From NCBI GenBank assembly GCA_014728295.1, contig WJLW01000057.1, positions 1 to 58,963 on the forward strand: 58,963 bases of DNA. Direction: 5' to 3'. A program made the translations under genes and the position numbers. This stretch comes from Chitinivibrionales bacterium (GTDB lineage Bacteria; Fibrobacterota; Chitinivibrionia; Chitinivibrionales; WJKA01). The first letter of the stretch is position 1. Every line of letters starts with the position of its first letter. Below the pieces are notes generated by a model. That model was not told the DNA's origin. It did no database searches and saw nothing but the letters and a program-made list of their open reading frames with translations. Positions 34,420 through 43,512 of the stretch are shown in pieces.

Positions 34420-35769
34420 TCAGCACCCGGCAACGATATCCTTTACCTGTTTCACCAGTGCATCAAGCCGCTCCTGCGTCGGCGCCTCGGCAATGATGCG
34501 CATGATCGGTTCGGTGTTCGACTTGCGCATATGTACCCATTCGTCCTGCCGGGCAATGCGCAGGCCGTCGTCCCTGTTCACCGAATCTCCACTCAATTCA
34601 GCTTCGATCCGGGCCAGAGCACGTTGCGCATCAATATCTCCCAAAGCCACCTTTTGCTTGACCATGGCAAAAGACGGAATAGCTTTTATGTATTCGGAAA
34701 CCGAGGCGCCGCTCCCGACCAGCGCCTGCAATGCCAGCAGCATGCCTGTGAAAGCATCTCGACCGTAAAGCACTTCCGGCAGAATGGCCCCGCCGTTGCC
34801 TTCACCGCCGATCACGCTTGCGTTGGCCTTCATAGCCGATGAAACATTGATTTCGCCGACCGGAGTTCGAAACGTAGTGCATCCGGCAGTCCGGGCAATT
34901 TGTTCACTCATTTGCGAAGTTGAAAGATTCAAGGTAACCGGGCCTTTGTTTCGGGCGAGGATTTCTTTCACAGCGATGGCCAGAGTATATTCTTCACCAA
35001 TCGCAACGCCATTTTCGGCGACAATGGCGACCCGGTCTCCGTCGGGATCGATAGCGAATCCGATATCGGCCTGCTCCTCGACAACAGCCGTGCTCAGCAT
35101 CGTCAGATTTTCGGGTATCGGCTCGCAGGCATGCGCAAACCTGCCGGTCGGCTCGAGTCCCAGCGCAACAATCCGGCAGCCCAGTTTTTCCAGAAAAAGC
35201 TTTCCCATCGGCCCGGCGGCGCCGTAATTGGTATCGAGGGCGACCTTGAACGCGCGTGCTCTGATTGCCGCAACGTTTACATATGGCACCGAAAGCAGCC
35301 TGTCGATGTGTTTGTCAAGCGCTGTGCTGTTGGTGAATTCGTTGCCGACCCGATCCCAGCTTACGATCTTGCGATCATCACCGCCGGCGATGCGAATAAG
35401 ATCATTCACCCGCTCCTGCGGCAGGAACATGCCGTTGCCGCCCAGAAATTTCAAGGCATTCCATTCGGCAGGATTATGACTGGCAGTGATGATTATACCG
35501 CCCCGGGCATTCAATTCGCTCACCATCAACTCGGTGGTGGGGGTCGGAACAATACCCAGGCTGACGACTTCGCACCCGGCTGCCAGCAGTGTCCCCGCCA
35601 CCAGATGCTGCACCATTTCGCCGGTAGGGCGAGAGTCACGCGCAACGACAACTTTGCCGCCGTCGATCAGCGTAGCAAACGCAGCGGTATAGGTGACGAT
35701 CACCTCCGGGGTCAACGTCTCACCGACGATGCCGCGAATTCCCGATACGCTTACCATTAATTTCGACAT
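34420..35769 (-). CDS. Phosphoglucosamine mutase / phosphomannomutase-like (GlmM-like)
   Basis: 449 residues from ATG 35769, with AAAGGA 8 bp upstream; longer in-frame starts lack homology. Motifs: SVSGIRGIVGETL, phospho-Ser TASHNPAEWNALKFLG, DPDGDRVAIV, EGNGGAI (in place of GlmM GEQSGH), C-terminal RKSNTEPIMRIIAE. The EGNGG sugar loop is typical of phosphoglucosamine or phosphomannomutases of this length, so substrate is uncertain between GlcN and mannose. Followed by the larger mutase on the same strand. Confidence 0.8.
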   Translation of the reverse strand: MSKLMVSVSGIRGIVGETLTPEVIVTYTAAFATLIDGGKVVVARDSRPTGEMVQHLVAGTLLAAGCEVVSLGIVPTPTTELMVSELNARGGIIITASHNPAEWNALKFLGGNGMFLPQERVNDLIRIAGGDDRKIVSWDRVGNEFTNSTALDKHIDRLLSVPYVNVAAIRARAFKVALDTNYGAAGPMGKLFLEKLGCRIVALGLEPTGRFAHACEPIPENLTMLSTAVVEEQADIGFAIDPDGDRVAIVAENGVAIGEEYTLAIAVKEILARNKGPVTLNLSTSQMSEQIARTAGCTTFRTPVGEINVSSAMKANASVIGGEGNGGAILPEVLYGRDAFTGMLLALQALVGSGASVSEYIKAIPSFAMVKQKVALGDIDAQRALARIEAELSGDSVNRDDGLRIARQDEWVHMRKSNTEPIMRIIAEAPTQERLDALVKQVKDIVAGC

Positions 35770-35933
35770 ACTCATCCTTTCATTGCGGCTAAAATATACA
35801 TCAGTGGCCTGGTGGCTCCTCACAGCCGAAAAGCATGCCGCAAACGGCCGCTTCCCCGACGGTATTTGCCAAACCTGTTTCGGAAAAACCATTTTAAACA
35901 GCCTTACGATACTTAATCACCGTGGAGTATTGC

Positions 35934-36902
35934 ATGAAAATTCTTTCCGGCATCAAGCCTTCGGGCAAGTTGCATATAGGCAATTACCTGGGCATGATCA
36001 AGCCCATGGTCCAGGCGCAGGAGCGTGGGCGCCTGTTCTGCTTCATTGCAAATTTGCATAGTCTTACCAGCGTATTTGACGGCAACATCATGCATGACAA
36101 TACCGACGAGGCATTACTCGACCTCCTTGCGCTGGGAATCGATCCCGAACGGTCGGTTTTGTGGGTGCAATCGGATGTGCCGGAAGTGACCGAACTTACG
36201 TGGTATCTGAATAATCTGGCGCCGGTCGGGCTCCTTCAGCGTTGCCATGCCTATAAGGATGCCGTAGCCAGGGACATTCCCGCCAACAACGGACTGTTTT
36301 CCTATCCGGTGTTGATGGCCGCCGACATTCTGCTGTATCAAAGCGACCTCGTTCCGGTCGGTCGCGACCAGAAGCAACATGTCGAAGTCACCCGGGATAT
36401 CGCCATTCGCTTCAACAATATCTACGGCGAAATTTTTACCCTGCCGGAGGCTGAAATCGCCGAGGCTGTCGCTGCGATCCCGGGCCTTGACGGACAGAAA
36501 ATGTCAAAATCCTACGATAACACGCTCGAAATTTTTGCCGACAAAAAGACGTTTCGCAAAAAAATCATGGGCATCAAAACCGATTCCACACCCGTTGAAG
36601 AGCCAAAAGATCCCGACACCAGCATCATTTATGCCTACTACAAACTGTTTGCCACTGCGCAGCAGGCGCAAGACCTGTCAAATCGCTTCCGTCAAGGCGG
36701 CATGGGCTATGGAGATGCAAAAAAAGAACTGTTCGAATTGATATGGAGCCATTTCGAGCCGTTTCGGGAAAACCGCATGCGCCTGGCAAAAGATCCGGTG
36801 TATCTTGCCGAAGTCAGGAAAACGGGCGCCGCCAAAGCGCGCGCCGTTGCGAACCAAACGCTGGACAGGGTGCGCACAGCTATCGGTACGTCAGGTAATT
36901 AG
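35934..36902 (+). CDS. trpS: Tryptophanyl-tRNA synthetase
   Basis: 322 residues from ATG 35934 with GGAG 6 bp before. HIGN (class I HIGH variant) at ~15, DILLYQSDLVPVGRDQKQHVE, KMSKS in DGQKMSKSYDNT (~190). Charges tRNA-Trp. Its 3' end overlaps the convergent HD-GYP-like gene by 12 bp (36891-36902). Confidence 0.96.
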   Translation: MKILSGIKPSGKLHIGNYLGMIKPMVQAQERGRLFCFIANLHSLTSVFDGNIMHDNTDEALLDLLALGIDPERSVLWVQSDVPEVTELTWYLNNLAPVGLLQRCHAYKDAVARDIPANNGLFSYPVLMAADILLYQSDLVPVGRDQKQHVEVTRDIAIRFNNIYGEIFTLPEAEIAEAVAAIPGLDGQKMSKSYDNTLEIFADKKTFRKKIMGIKTDSTPVEEPKDPDTSIIYAYYKLFATAQQAQDLSNRFRQGGMGYGDAKKELFELIWSHFEPFRENRMRLAKDPVYLAEVRKTGAAKARAVANQTLDRVRTAIGTSGN

Positions 36903-38075
36903 CTCGAGTTTGAAGCCCTTGTGCCGGGAAAGATCCACCATAAACGGTTTGACGCGCTGGTGGTTGCGGGTTTCGTAGAGGATAATGAACGGCTCTTCAA
37001 GATTTTTATGATTATCTTTGGCGACAACGCCCGAATAGCCGGCCAGTTGGGCTACCGGTGCATCCGCAATGCGGATACGGGCGCCCACCGGATAGAGCGG
37101 AACTATTGACATAAGCGTCTTGACAATGTCACTGTTGAGTCTGTTGCCGCTCATTTCAATCAGCTTGCGCAGGGCATCGCGAACGTTTTGCCGCTCACAG
37201 TAAAATTTTCTGCCGTTTGTCAACATATCATACGCGTCGGAAACGGCAACAATCTCGGCAAAGCGATGAATAACGCTTTTGCGTGAAAAATCTTTCAGGG
37301 GCGGGCGGTTGTCCCCGGAAATACCACGCGGGAATCCGCTGCCGTTCTGGTATTCATGATGCTGCAGGGCTACAGCCGAACTCGTTGGCGGAATGGCCGG
37401 GTTCTTGGAAAGCATTAAATGACCGTAAACGGTATGCTGATTGTAAATCTCAATTTCATCATCGGTCAACTCGCCTTCCTTTTCAACAATCTCTTTAGGA
37501 ACGGCCGATAAGCCCAGATCAAAGTTGACGGCGCCAATCGCCAGTTGTTTCAGCTCGTCATACGTCATCCGATATTTACGTCCGAGACATAATGCTATAA
37601 CGGTCACGTTGATGGAATGGCCGAAAAATGAAGATGACGCTTTGTCCAGCTCCGAAAGGTTGAGTACCACCGAGGTTTGATTAAATACTTCATCGATAAT
37701 TCTGTCGAGCGCGCTGGTAATGCCCGAATTCATGATGAATTTGTTGAGCATGTTTTTGCTGTCATTTATCAGATTCCGCACTTTGGATTTCGCCTGCCGG
37801 CGGTAATAAAAAATGCCTTTGAGCTCCGAGGCTGATTTGTTCAGCGAGACATTCATCTCCCGCTGCACATGCTCGGAAATTACCGTTTCGGGAATGACGT
37901 CTTCGGTCCCTTCAACCGATATCATTACCGAATTGTAGCCCAATTCGCGCAGGCGTTTGCGAAACCGTTCGGTAACATGATAGCCGGCGGCCAGCAGCAA
38001 TTCTCCCGTCGGACCGAAAATAGACTGCCCCAGTACCATATCATCGCTAACATCGTCGAGCGCGTAGCGTACCAT
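36891..38075 (-). CDS. HD-GYP-like protein with degenerate HD motif
   Basis: 394 residues from ATG 38075. N-terminal ~120 residues unrecognised; the C-terminal HD-GYP frame has the first His in FGHSINVTVIALCLG but NFDLG where the family reads LHDIGK, so the metal-binding HD is lost (Phe for His, Leu for Lys). The later block HHEYQNGSGFPRGISG keeps HHE but has Asn for Asp and GFP for GYP. A PilZ-like C-terminus is not evident. Probably a c-di-GMP binding or signalling protein without phosphodiesterase activity. A good sigma-70 promoter lies 72 bp upstream. Confidence 0.8.
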   Translation of the reverse strand: MVRYALDDVSDDMVLGQSIFGPTGELLLAAGYHVTERFRKRLRELGYNSVMISVEGTEDVIPETVISEHVQREMNVSLNKSASELKGIFYYRRQAKSKVRNLINDSKNMLNKFIMNSGITSALDRIIDEVFNQTSVVLNLSELDKASSSFFGHSINVTVIALCLGRKYRMTYDELKQLAIGAVNFDLGLSAVPKEIVEKEGELTDDEIEIYNQHTVYGHLMLSKNPAIPPTSSAVALQHHEYQNGSGFPRGISGDNRPPLKDFSRKSVIHRFAEIVAVSDAYDMLTNGRKFYCERQNVRDALRKLIEMSGNRLNSDIVKTLMSIVPLYPVGARIRIADAPVAQLAGYSGVVAKDNHKNLEEPFIILYETRNHQRVKPFMVDLSRHKGFKLELIT

Positions 38076-38146
38076 CAAGCGGCTCCGAATATTGGGAAAG
38101 GTGATATTTCAGGGAAAATGGGTGCATGGCACGCATTTTCGTTCTC

Positions 38147-38175
38147 ATTATAGATCAATTATATCCATAAATCAA
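38147..38175 (-). promoter_or_regulatory. Sigma-70 promoter of the HD-GYP-like gene
   Basis: On the minus strand: TTGATT (38175-38170), 17-bp spacer, perfect TATAAT (38152-38147). It faces the gene start at 38075. Confidence 0.65.
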
Positions 38176-38202
38176 TGATTTGTGAAGGCTTTTACAAAGG
38201 GA

Positions 38203-38230
38203 TAAAGAATTTTGGCCCACCTGTCGATAC
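38203..38230 (+). promoter_or_regulatory. Sigma-28-like promoter of the FlgM-like gene
   Basis: TAAAGAAT (38203-38210), 12-bp spacer, GTCGATAC (38223-38230). Same layout and spacing as the near-perfect site at 17497-17524; 6 of 8 bases match in each box. Gene start is at 38301. Confidence 0.55.
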
Positions 38231-38300
38231 TAGCTAGAGAGAAGTTTATTTATACACTACAGCTAATTTGCACGGATGCAGCACTATTCAAGGACGAATT

Positions 38301-38501
38301 ATGCAGGCTCACCATCCCCCCTCAAATATTCGCAAAGGCAGATTCATCAATCTCGATGAAGATTCTCAACAATCCTACCTCAATGAGCTTAGCCGCAAAA
38401 TTGAAAACGGCTACTATTTCTCCGATCGAATCATGGAAAAGATCGTGGATGAAATTGCTCCGGTGTTCCAGGATCACCTCGAACATGAATCCGCAATGTA
38501 G
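38301..38501 (+). CDS. Small FlgM-like protein (66 aa), putative anti-sigma-28
   Basis: 66 residues from ATG 38301, with AAGGA 6 bp before. Two helices (DSQQSYLNELSRKIENGYYF; DRIMEKIVDEIAPVFQDHL) with the spacing of the C-terminal FlgM region that binds FliA. The sequence match alone is weak; the sigma-28-like promoter ahead of it supports a late flagellar role. Alternatively an unrelated two-helix regulator. Confidence 0.5.
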   Translation: MQAHHPPSNIRKGRFINLDEDSQQSYLNELSRKIENGYYFSDRIMEKIVDEIAPVFQDHLEHESAM

Positions 38502-38621
38502 CGCCATCGCTCCCGCTTGCCTGCGGTAATCTCTAACGATATAATTATACCAGCGGATCAAACATTGCTTACGCTCAGCCATGACCAATAGTGCGAAAGC
38601 GCGCATTTGCCGGACTCATTT

Positions 38622-39815
38622 ATGCGTTTCAAAAAATTACGCCATAGTCTCAGACGCTTCTTGCGCAAAAATTCCGGCGTCAAAATTGCGCTGTTTTTTA
38701 TTTGTGTCATTTTGCTGAGTTCATGTGTTGTCTTTCTCATCGAACGAAATCATAATGACGGGTTTGTTTCGTTTTTCGACAGTTTCTGGTGGACCATTGT
38801 AACGATATCGACTGTTGGATACGGTGACCGCCTGCCGGCCAGTGTCCACGGGCGGCTCGTGGCGGTTGTGATCATTTTCTTCGGCGTGGCGATGATGGGA
38901 ACAGTAACGGGTCGCATCGCCTCATTTCTTATGGAGCGTCAAATGAAAGAAGAGCAGGGCTTACTCGACTACAGGCACCTCAAAAGGCACTTTCTGATCT
39001 GCGGCTGGAAGCGGGAGATGAATCATATTTTGCACGAAGTCCTCAAAAGCAATAACCGGTTTGATCCGACCGAAGTAGTACTTATCAACAAAGCGCCGAC
39101 CGAAGAGATCAATGCCCTGCGCAGCGAGGAGCGCTTCAGCGGCATCAAATTTATCAATGGAGATTTTATTGAAGAGCGCGATCTGGTGCGCGCCGGGGTG
39201 AAAGGCGCCGCAAAAGCGCTGGTGCTGGCTGATTATCTGACAAAAGGCGACCTGCAGCAAATCGATTCAAAAACGGTGATGGCGGTGATGTCAATCAAAA
39301 ATTTGAATAAAAAGGCCTATGTGTGTGCCGAACTGCTGGACACAAAATTCGAGAAATACCTCAAACTTTCCCAATGCGACGAAGTGCTCCTTTCGCGCCG
39401 TTTTTCACGCTCGATGCTGGCCTCCGCTTCTGCAGGTACGGGCCTGTCACACGTTATTCGCACACTCATTGCAGAAGACACGGGTGCGCAGATAACGACA
39501 TTACACTTTCCGGATTCGTTTATCGGCAAAGAATACGGAACATTAGCCGACTATTATCGGGACAAACAACATTCCCTGCTGATCGGCCTGCTGGAGAATA
39601 CCGGCAATCTCGTCTCACGCAAGCGCGAGGCGCTGCGCGAGGCGCAGAAAAATCCCGACATCTCCAAATTGATCCCCGACCTGCGCAGCGTAAAAAATCT
39701 CACCGCCAACGATCCGGTCATAAACCCCCGGCATGACTATCTGATCAAGAAATACAGCCGCGGTATCGTTATTACCGGCACGACAATCGAGTGCACCGGG
39801 AGGCAACCTGCGTGA
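38622..39815 (+). CDS. Two-TM potassium channel with RCK (TrkA-N) domain
   Basis: 397 residues from ATG 38622. TM1 ~21-42, pore helix, selectivity filter TVGYGD (~69-74), TM2 ~83-105 (VAVVIIFFGVAMMGTVTG). It then has an RCK domain (~125-260: HFLICGWKREMNHIL, GDFIEERDLVRAGV) and a second RCK-like half. The layout is that of MthK/Kch-type channels. The stop TGA overlaps the ATG of the cyclic-nucleotide-binding gene by 1 bp, so the two are translated together and likely act together. Confidence 0.9.
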   Translation: MRFKKLRHSLRRFLRKNSGVKIALFFICVILLSSCVVFLIERNHNDGFVSFFDSFWWTIVTISTVGYGDRLPASVHGRLVAVVIIFFGVAMMGTVTGRIASFLMERQMKEEQGLLDYRHLKRHFLICGWKREMNHILHEVLKSNNRFDPTEVVLINKAPTEEINALRSEERFSGIKFINGDFIEERDLVRAGVKGAAKALVLADYLTKGDLQQIDSKTVMAVMSIKNLNKKAYVCAELLDTKFEKYLKLSQCDEVLLSRRFSRSMLASASAGTGLSHVIRTLIAEDTGAQITTLHFPDSFIGKEYGTLADYYRDKQHSLLIGLLENTGNLVSRKREALREAQKNPDISKLIPDLRSVKNLTANDPVINPRHDYLIKKYSRGIVITGTTIECTGRQPA

Positions 39816-40339
39816 TGGGTAAAGTCAAGGAGATCAACGACAAAATCGAGCGCTTGCAGAACATCTCACTTTTGCGGGAGATGAGAGACGATCTGGGCGC
39901 CATGACACGCATTGCCGCGCTTTTCACCACTATTTCCATCAGCTCAGGTAAGCCGGTTATCAGGGAAAATGATGAAGGAGATGAGCTCTTCGTAATCAAA
40001 TCCGGTACCGTTAGCATTGAGAAGCGCACCATGCAGGACGATTTCTATACGGTAACGGAGCTGAAAGCCGGGGACAATATCTTTTTCGGAGAAGTTGCGC
40101 TTCTTGATCCCGACAAGCGTTCGGCCACCGTCATGTGCAAAACCAACTGCGAATTCTACGTGCTGACGCGCCCTGATTTTCTGCACTTCGGCAATGAGAA
40201 CCCGAAATACGGTCTGGCCATAACGCGTGAATTATCACGAATCCTCTGTAAACGCCTGCGCAAAGCAAACACCGATATCATTACCCTGTTCGACGCACTT
40301 GTTGAAGAGATGGCCGAAAGCGGGGGGCTGGCGGAATAG
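39815..40339 (+). CDS. Cyclic-nucleotide-binding domain protein
   Basis: 174 residues from ATG 39815, sharing a base with the channel stop (GTG at 39812 is an alternative start; GGGAGG lies ~10 bp before it). A CNB domain spans ~15-150 with the phosphate-binding cassette FFGEVALLDPDKRSATV, including the ribose-phosphate Glu and Arg. There is no HTH, so this is not a Crp-type regulator. It probably binds cAMP or cGMP and gates or recruits the neighbouring K+ channel as a separate subunit. Confidence 0.85.
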   Translation: MGKVKEINDKIERLQNISLLREMRDDLGAMTRIAALFTTISISSGKPVIRENDEGDELFVIKSGTVSIEKRTMQDDFYTVTELKAGDNIFFGEVALLDPDKRSATVMCKTNCEFYVLTRPDFLHFGNENPKYGLAITRELSRILCKRLRKANTDIITLFDALVEEMAESGGLAE

Positions 40340-40405
40340 CCGCGAAATTGGACCTCGTCCCACTGCGTGCGCCAGAGCATGACAGCACCTCGCCGGGTCG
40401 CCTGA

Positions 40406-41443
40406 TCACGTAGATGTATAGTGCTCAGACGAGCATTCCGCAAGCTTTTTCGCAGCCTGTTCGGCAGTGATATCGCGTTGCGGCTGACCCAGCATCTCGT
40501 AGCCTACCATGAATTTCCTGACCATAGCCGAGCGCAGCAACGGGGGGTAAAAATGGAAATGAAAATGCCAGGCCTCATGCGATATTTTATCAGTCGGTTG
40601 TTGATGAATTCCCATCGAATAAGGAAAGCTGGTGAGAAACAGATTGTCATACTTGACACACACAATCTTCAGTGCGTCGGCGAGATCACGGCGCCCGGTT
40701 GCGGACAATCCGGCGATATCGCCATGATGCGCTCTGGGCAACAGTATTGTTTCGTACGGCCACACAGCCCAGAAAGGAACCAGTGCCACAAATGAGTCGT
40801 TTTCGTAAACAATGCGATCCCGCTTTTGCTGCTCGACATTCAGGTAATCGCATAGCAGGCAGGAATTATGCCGCCGCAGGTAGTCATTCTGCCTGTCATG
40901 TTCAAGCGCAGGAAGCTGCGGGATTGTTTCGTTCGACCAGATCTGACCATGCGGATGCGGATTGGAGCAGCCCATGACGGCCCCCCGGTTTTCAAAAATC
41001 TGCACATAGTTGATGAATTCAACGGCGCCAAGGTCGCGATATTGCTCTTGCCATATGCATACAATCCGATCGATATCGGCGACCTCCATTATTGCCAGAG
41101 TGAGGTCATGCCGCGGTGAAAAGCAAATCACCCGGCAGATGCCCCGCTCGGTATGAGCCCGCAAAATATCATGCTCTTCAAAAACTCCCTGCGGCGCTTC
41201 CGGCAGCAGCGCGGCAAAATCATTTTCGAACACGAACGTAGTTTTATAGCCGGGATTAACGGCGCCACCGGCGCGCGTGTTGCCGGGACACAGGTAGCAG
41301 CCGGGATCATACTGCGGCTGCTTGATGCGTTGCGCCTCCTCCACCTTCCCCTGCCAGGGTCGTTTCGTGCGATGCGGAGAGACCAGTATCCACTCGCCGG
41401 TAAGCGGATTCAATCTTCGGTGTGGATTTTCAAAAAATTTCAT
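40406..41443 (-). CDS. galT: Galactose-1-phosphate uridylyltransferase
   Basis: 345 residues from ATG 41443 ([18 protein letters not shown]). The active site HPHPHGQ is at ~165; zinc-binding CYLCPGN and CLLCDY blocks; [10 protein letters not shown]. It exchanges UMP between UDP-glucose and galactose-1-phosphate, linking to galU. An upstream ATG at 41506 is in frame, but homology begins at MKFFENP and GalT is usually ~345 residues. Confidence 0.95.
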   Translation of the reverse strand: MKFFENPHRRLNPLTGEWILVSPHRTKRPWQGKVEEAQRIKQPQYDPGCYLCPGNTRAGGAVNPGYKTTFVFENDFAALLPEAPQGVFEEHDILRAHTERGICRVICFSPRHDLTLAIMEVADIDRIVCIWQEQYRDLGAVEFINYVQIFENRGAVMGCSNPHPHGQIWSNETIPQLPALEHDRQNDYLRRHNSCLLCDYLNVEQQKRDRIVYENDSFVALVPFWAVWPYETILLPRAHHGDIAGLSATGRRDLADALKIVCVKYDNLFLTSFPYSMGIHQQPTDKISHEAWHFHFHFYPPLLRSAMVRKFMVGYEMLGQPQRDITAEQAAKKLAECSSEHYTST

Positions 41444-41512
41444 ACCATGCTCGATTCTCTCTGACTGCTTTGCGAAATGCGGCGTGCGCAGGTCCTTAAA
41501 AATCAAAAAAAA

Positions 41513-43393
41513 TTAATTGCTCTTACAACATCGAAAACCGATTTGCGATTTGGCGCCGCCGCCGACTCCGGGTGATCGGGTCTGGCATTTGGAAAGCGGG
41601 CCGCCCATTAACACCGGATCGCCGCCGGGGCCGCTTACCCACTCAAAAATATTGCCGACCATATCGTACGTTCCATATTTACTTGCGCAATTGTGCCGGT
41701 TACCCGACGGCTCGGGGTGCTTGCTGCCCTCGGTATTGCATATTTTTTCCTGGAAATTCCAGCCGTACGGATAGGTATACTCTTCTTTGCCGCTACAGGC
41801 CCATTCCCACTCCTCCATGGTGCACAGACGCTTGCCCTGGGCTTCGCAAAGCTTCCGGGCCTCGGCATACGAAACATTGCCCTTGGGTAGTGTGCCCTCC
41901 CGATTGGGATATTCGTATTTATCCATGCACACTTTAAAAAAAGGCCGTCCCGGCTTGCCCGGGGGCAGATCAATTAAAATTGTGCCCTCGGGACAGAAAA
42001 GTGGTTTGCCATACCGCTCGATATCCGAAAACTTCTGCTTTTCGCGGTGGCTGATACGCCTGACAATCTGCTCGTAGGTAAAAGTCAATTCTTCATCGTC
42101 AAGAGTCTTGATTACTACCTGATAGCCGTTGTCGCTTTTGATTTTGCCGACGTAGGTAAGATTCGCCAAAGGACGACCGTACTCATCTGTTGCCGGATTT
42201 CTGGTGATCAGCGTATCAAAGGGGCCCTTCGGCTTTTCCGGCTGCGGCTTTTCTTTGTTTTGCTTGCGGGCAACGGCAGTTATCGTCGCAATTGCTTCTT
42301 TGCTTATCGGGATTGTTGACCCGTCTACATCTAGCTGCAGCTCTCCGGCCGCAACGCTTTGCAGCTTACCTTCAAAGGTCGCGCCGCTCTGCAGCTTCAC
42401 CTCGAGCGGCAAACCGGCGGGCCGGCGTTTGAGCAGCATGGCATAGGTCAACGTTTGCTGCTCCTTGATCTCTGCAAAATCCCCCTCCTGCTGCGGTTTT
42501 TCGATAAGCTCGTGCTCTACGACCAGCCCCTTATTAAAGGTATAGGCGCTCCCCTCAGCCGTTTCAAGGATCAGTGAGGTATCATCCACCCCCTCGACCG
42601 TGCCGATAAATTCGTCGCCGGTGCCGAGCACCATGCGGTACTTGCCTTTGACAATGACATCATCCAGCGCAGCCGACGTTGCCCCCGACCCGGACGGTCT
42701 TGACTCGGAAGCAGCCTGCGGCACAAAGACGCCGCCGGTAGACTCCCACCATTCCCGCCAGCGTGCCTGATCGGATCCGAAATCTTTACCGGTTATGCGT
42801 GCCAGAGCGCAATAGCCGGCATGGAATTTTATTATCACGAACATGTCAACGATCGCTTCCCTGACCCGGCCGTTGCGTTCGTCTTTATCAACAATATCTT
42901 TCTGATAAGTCGTTTCCACAAACTTTTCGCATTTGACCGCAGAATTATACTCGAGCAGATATTCGGACAACAAAAATGTGTTTTTTTTGCTGACGACTTC
43001 GGTTTGCAGCCAGTCTTCAAAACTGCCCTGTCCTGCGGCATAATGCATGCGGCGGTCGATGATTACATGCTCTGCGGAGGGGAATTTTTCGATAAGAACC
43101 GGTATGGCTTCCGTCGCGGCGCCCCCCATGTCTCCCAGCGCAACACAGGCGCGCAGGCTGCGGGCAATTTTAATTTTCTCATGCTCGCTGGATTGCGGCA
43201 GAGAAGCAATATTTTCTGTGCTGGAATAATAGCCCAATGCATCAGGTGTGCGGTAGAGGGATGAGGCTTCTTTTACATCTTCTATATACCGCGCCACGTT
43301 GTCGGACTGCGCGAATAATACAGATGCACCTGCACCAGCCACCATCGCGATCCAGTACCTGCACGAACGGAAATTAACCCGGAAAGAAAACAC
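41513..43393 (-). CDS. Exported FGE/SUMF1-domain lipoprotein-like protein with N-terminal helical repeats
   Basis: 626 residues from GTG 43393, with AGGAGG 6 bp before it. N-terminal signal (RYWIAMVAGAGASVLFAQS). Residues ~30-230 are helical (HEAT-like, ALGDMGGAATEAIPVLIEKF), the middle has small beta domains (ISKEAIATITAVARKQ), and the C-terminal ~200 residues are a formylglycine-generating-enzyme-like fold (KVCMDKYEYPNREG, RLCTMEEWEWAC, YDMVGNIFEW, GGGAKSQIGFRCC). FGE catalytic Cys pairing cannot be confirmed, so it may be a C-type-lectin-like binding domain. Envelope location is likely. Confidence 0.75.
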   Translation of the reverse strand: MFSFRVNFRSCRYWIAMVAGAGASVLFAQSDNVARYIEDVKEASSLYRTPDALGYYSSTENIASLPQSSEHEKIKIARSLRACVALGDMGGAATEAIPVLIEKFPSAEHVIIDRRMHYAAGQGSFEDWLQTEVVSKKNTFLLSEYLLEYNSAVKCEKFVETTYQKDIVDKDERNGRVREAIVDMFVIIKFHAGYCALARITGKDFGSDQARWREWWESTGGVFVPQAASESRPSGSGATSAALDDVIVKGKYRMVLGTGDEFIGTVEGVDDTSLILETAEGSAYTFNKGLVVEHELIEKPQQEGDFAEIKEQQTLTYAMLLKRRPAGLPLEVKLQSGATFEGKLQSVAAGELQLDVDGSTIPISKEAIATITAVARKQNKEKPQPEKPKGPFDTLITRNPATDEYGRPLANLTYVGKIKSDNGYQVVIKTLDDEELTFTYEQIVRRISHREKQKFSDIERYGKPLFCPEGTILIDLPPGKPGRPFFKVCMDKYEYPNREGTLPKGNVSYAEARKLCEAQGKRLCTMEEWEWACSGKEEYTYPYGWNFQEKICNTEGSKHPEPSGNRHNCASKYGTYDMVGNIFEWVSGPGGDPVLMGGPLSKCQTRSPGVGGGAKSQIGFRCCKSN

Positions 43394-43512
43394 TCTGCGC
43401 CTCCTGGAAACATGTCGGAACGTCACTATTACATAATTGATGAGCACACTTGGCAAATCGAGTTAAAATAAGTAGTTGGGGGAAGCAGCATCAAATACAA
43501 CCCGCAGTGCGG

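Noticed and set aside
41513..43393. FGE/C-type-lectin-like domain and four-helix bundle genes could suggest a diversity-generating retroelement
   Set aside because: No reverse transcriptase, template repeat or adenine-biased variable repeat was found in the window.
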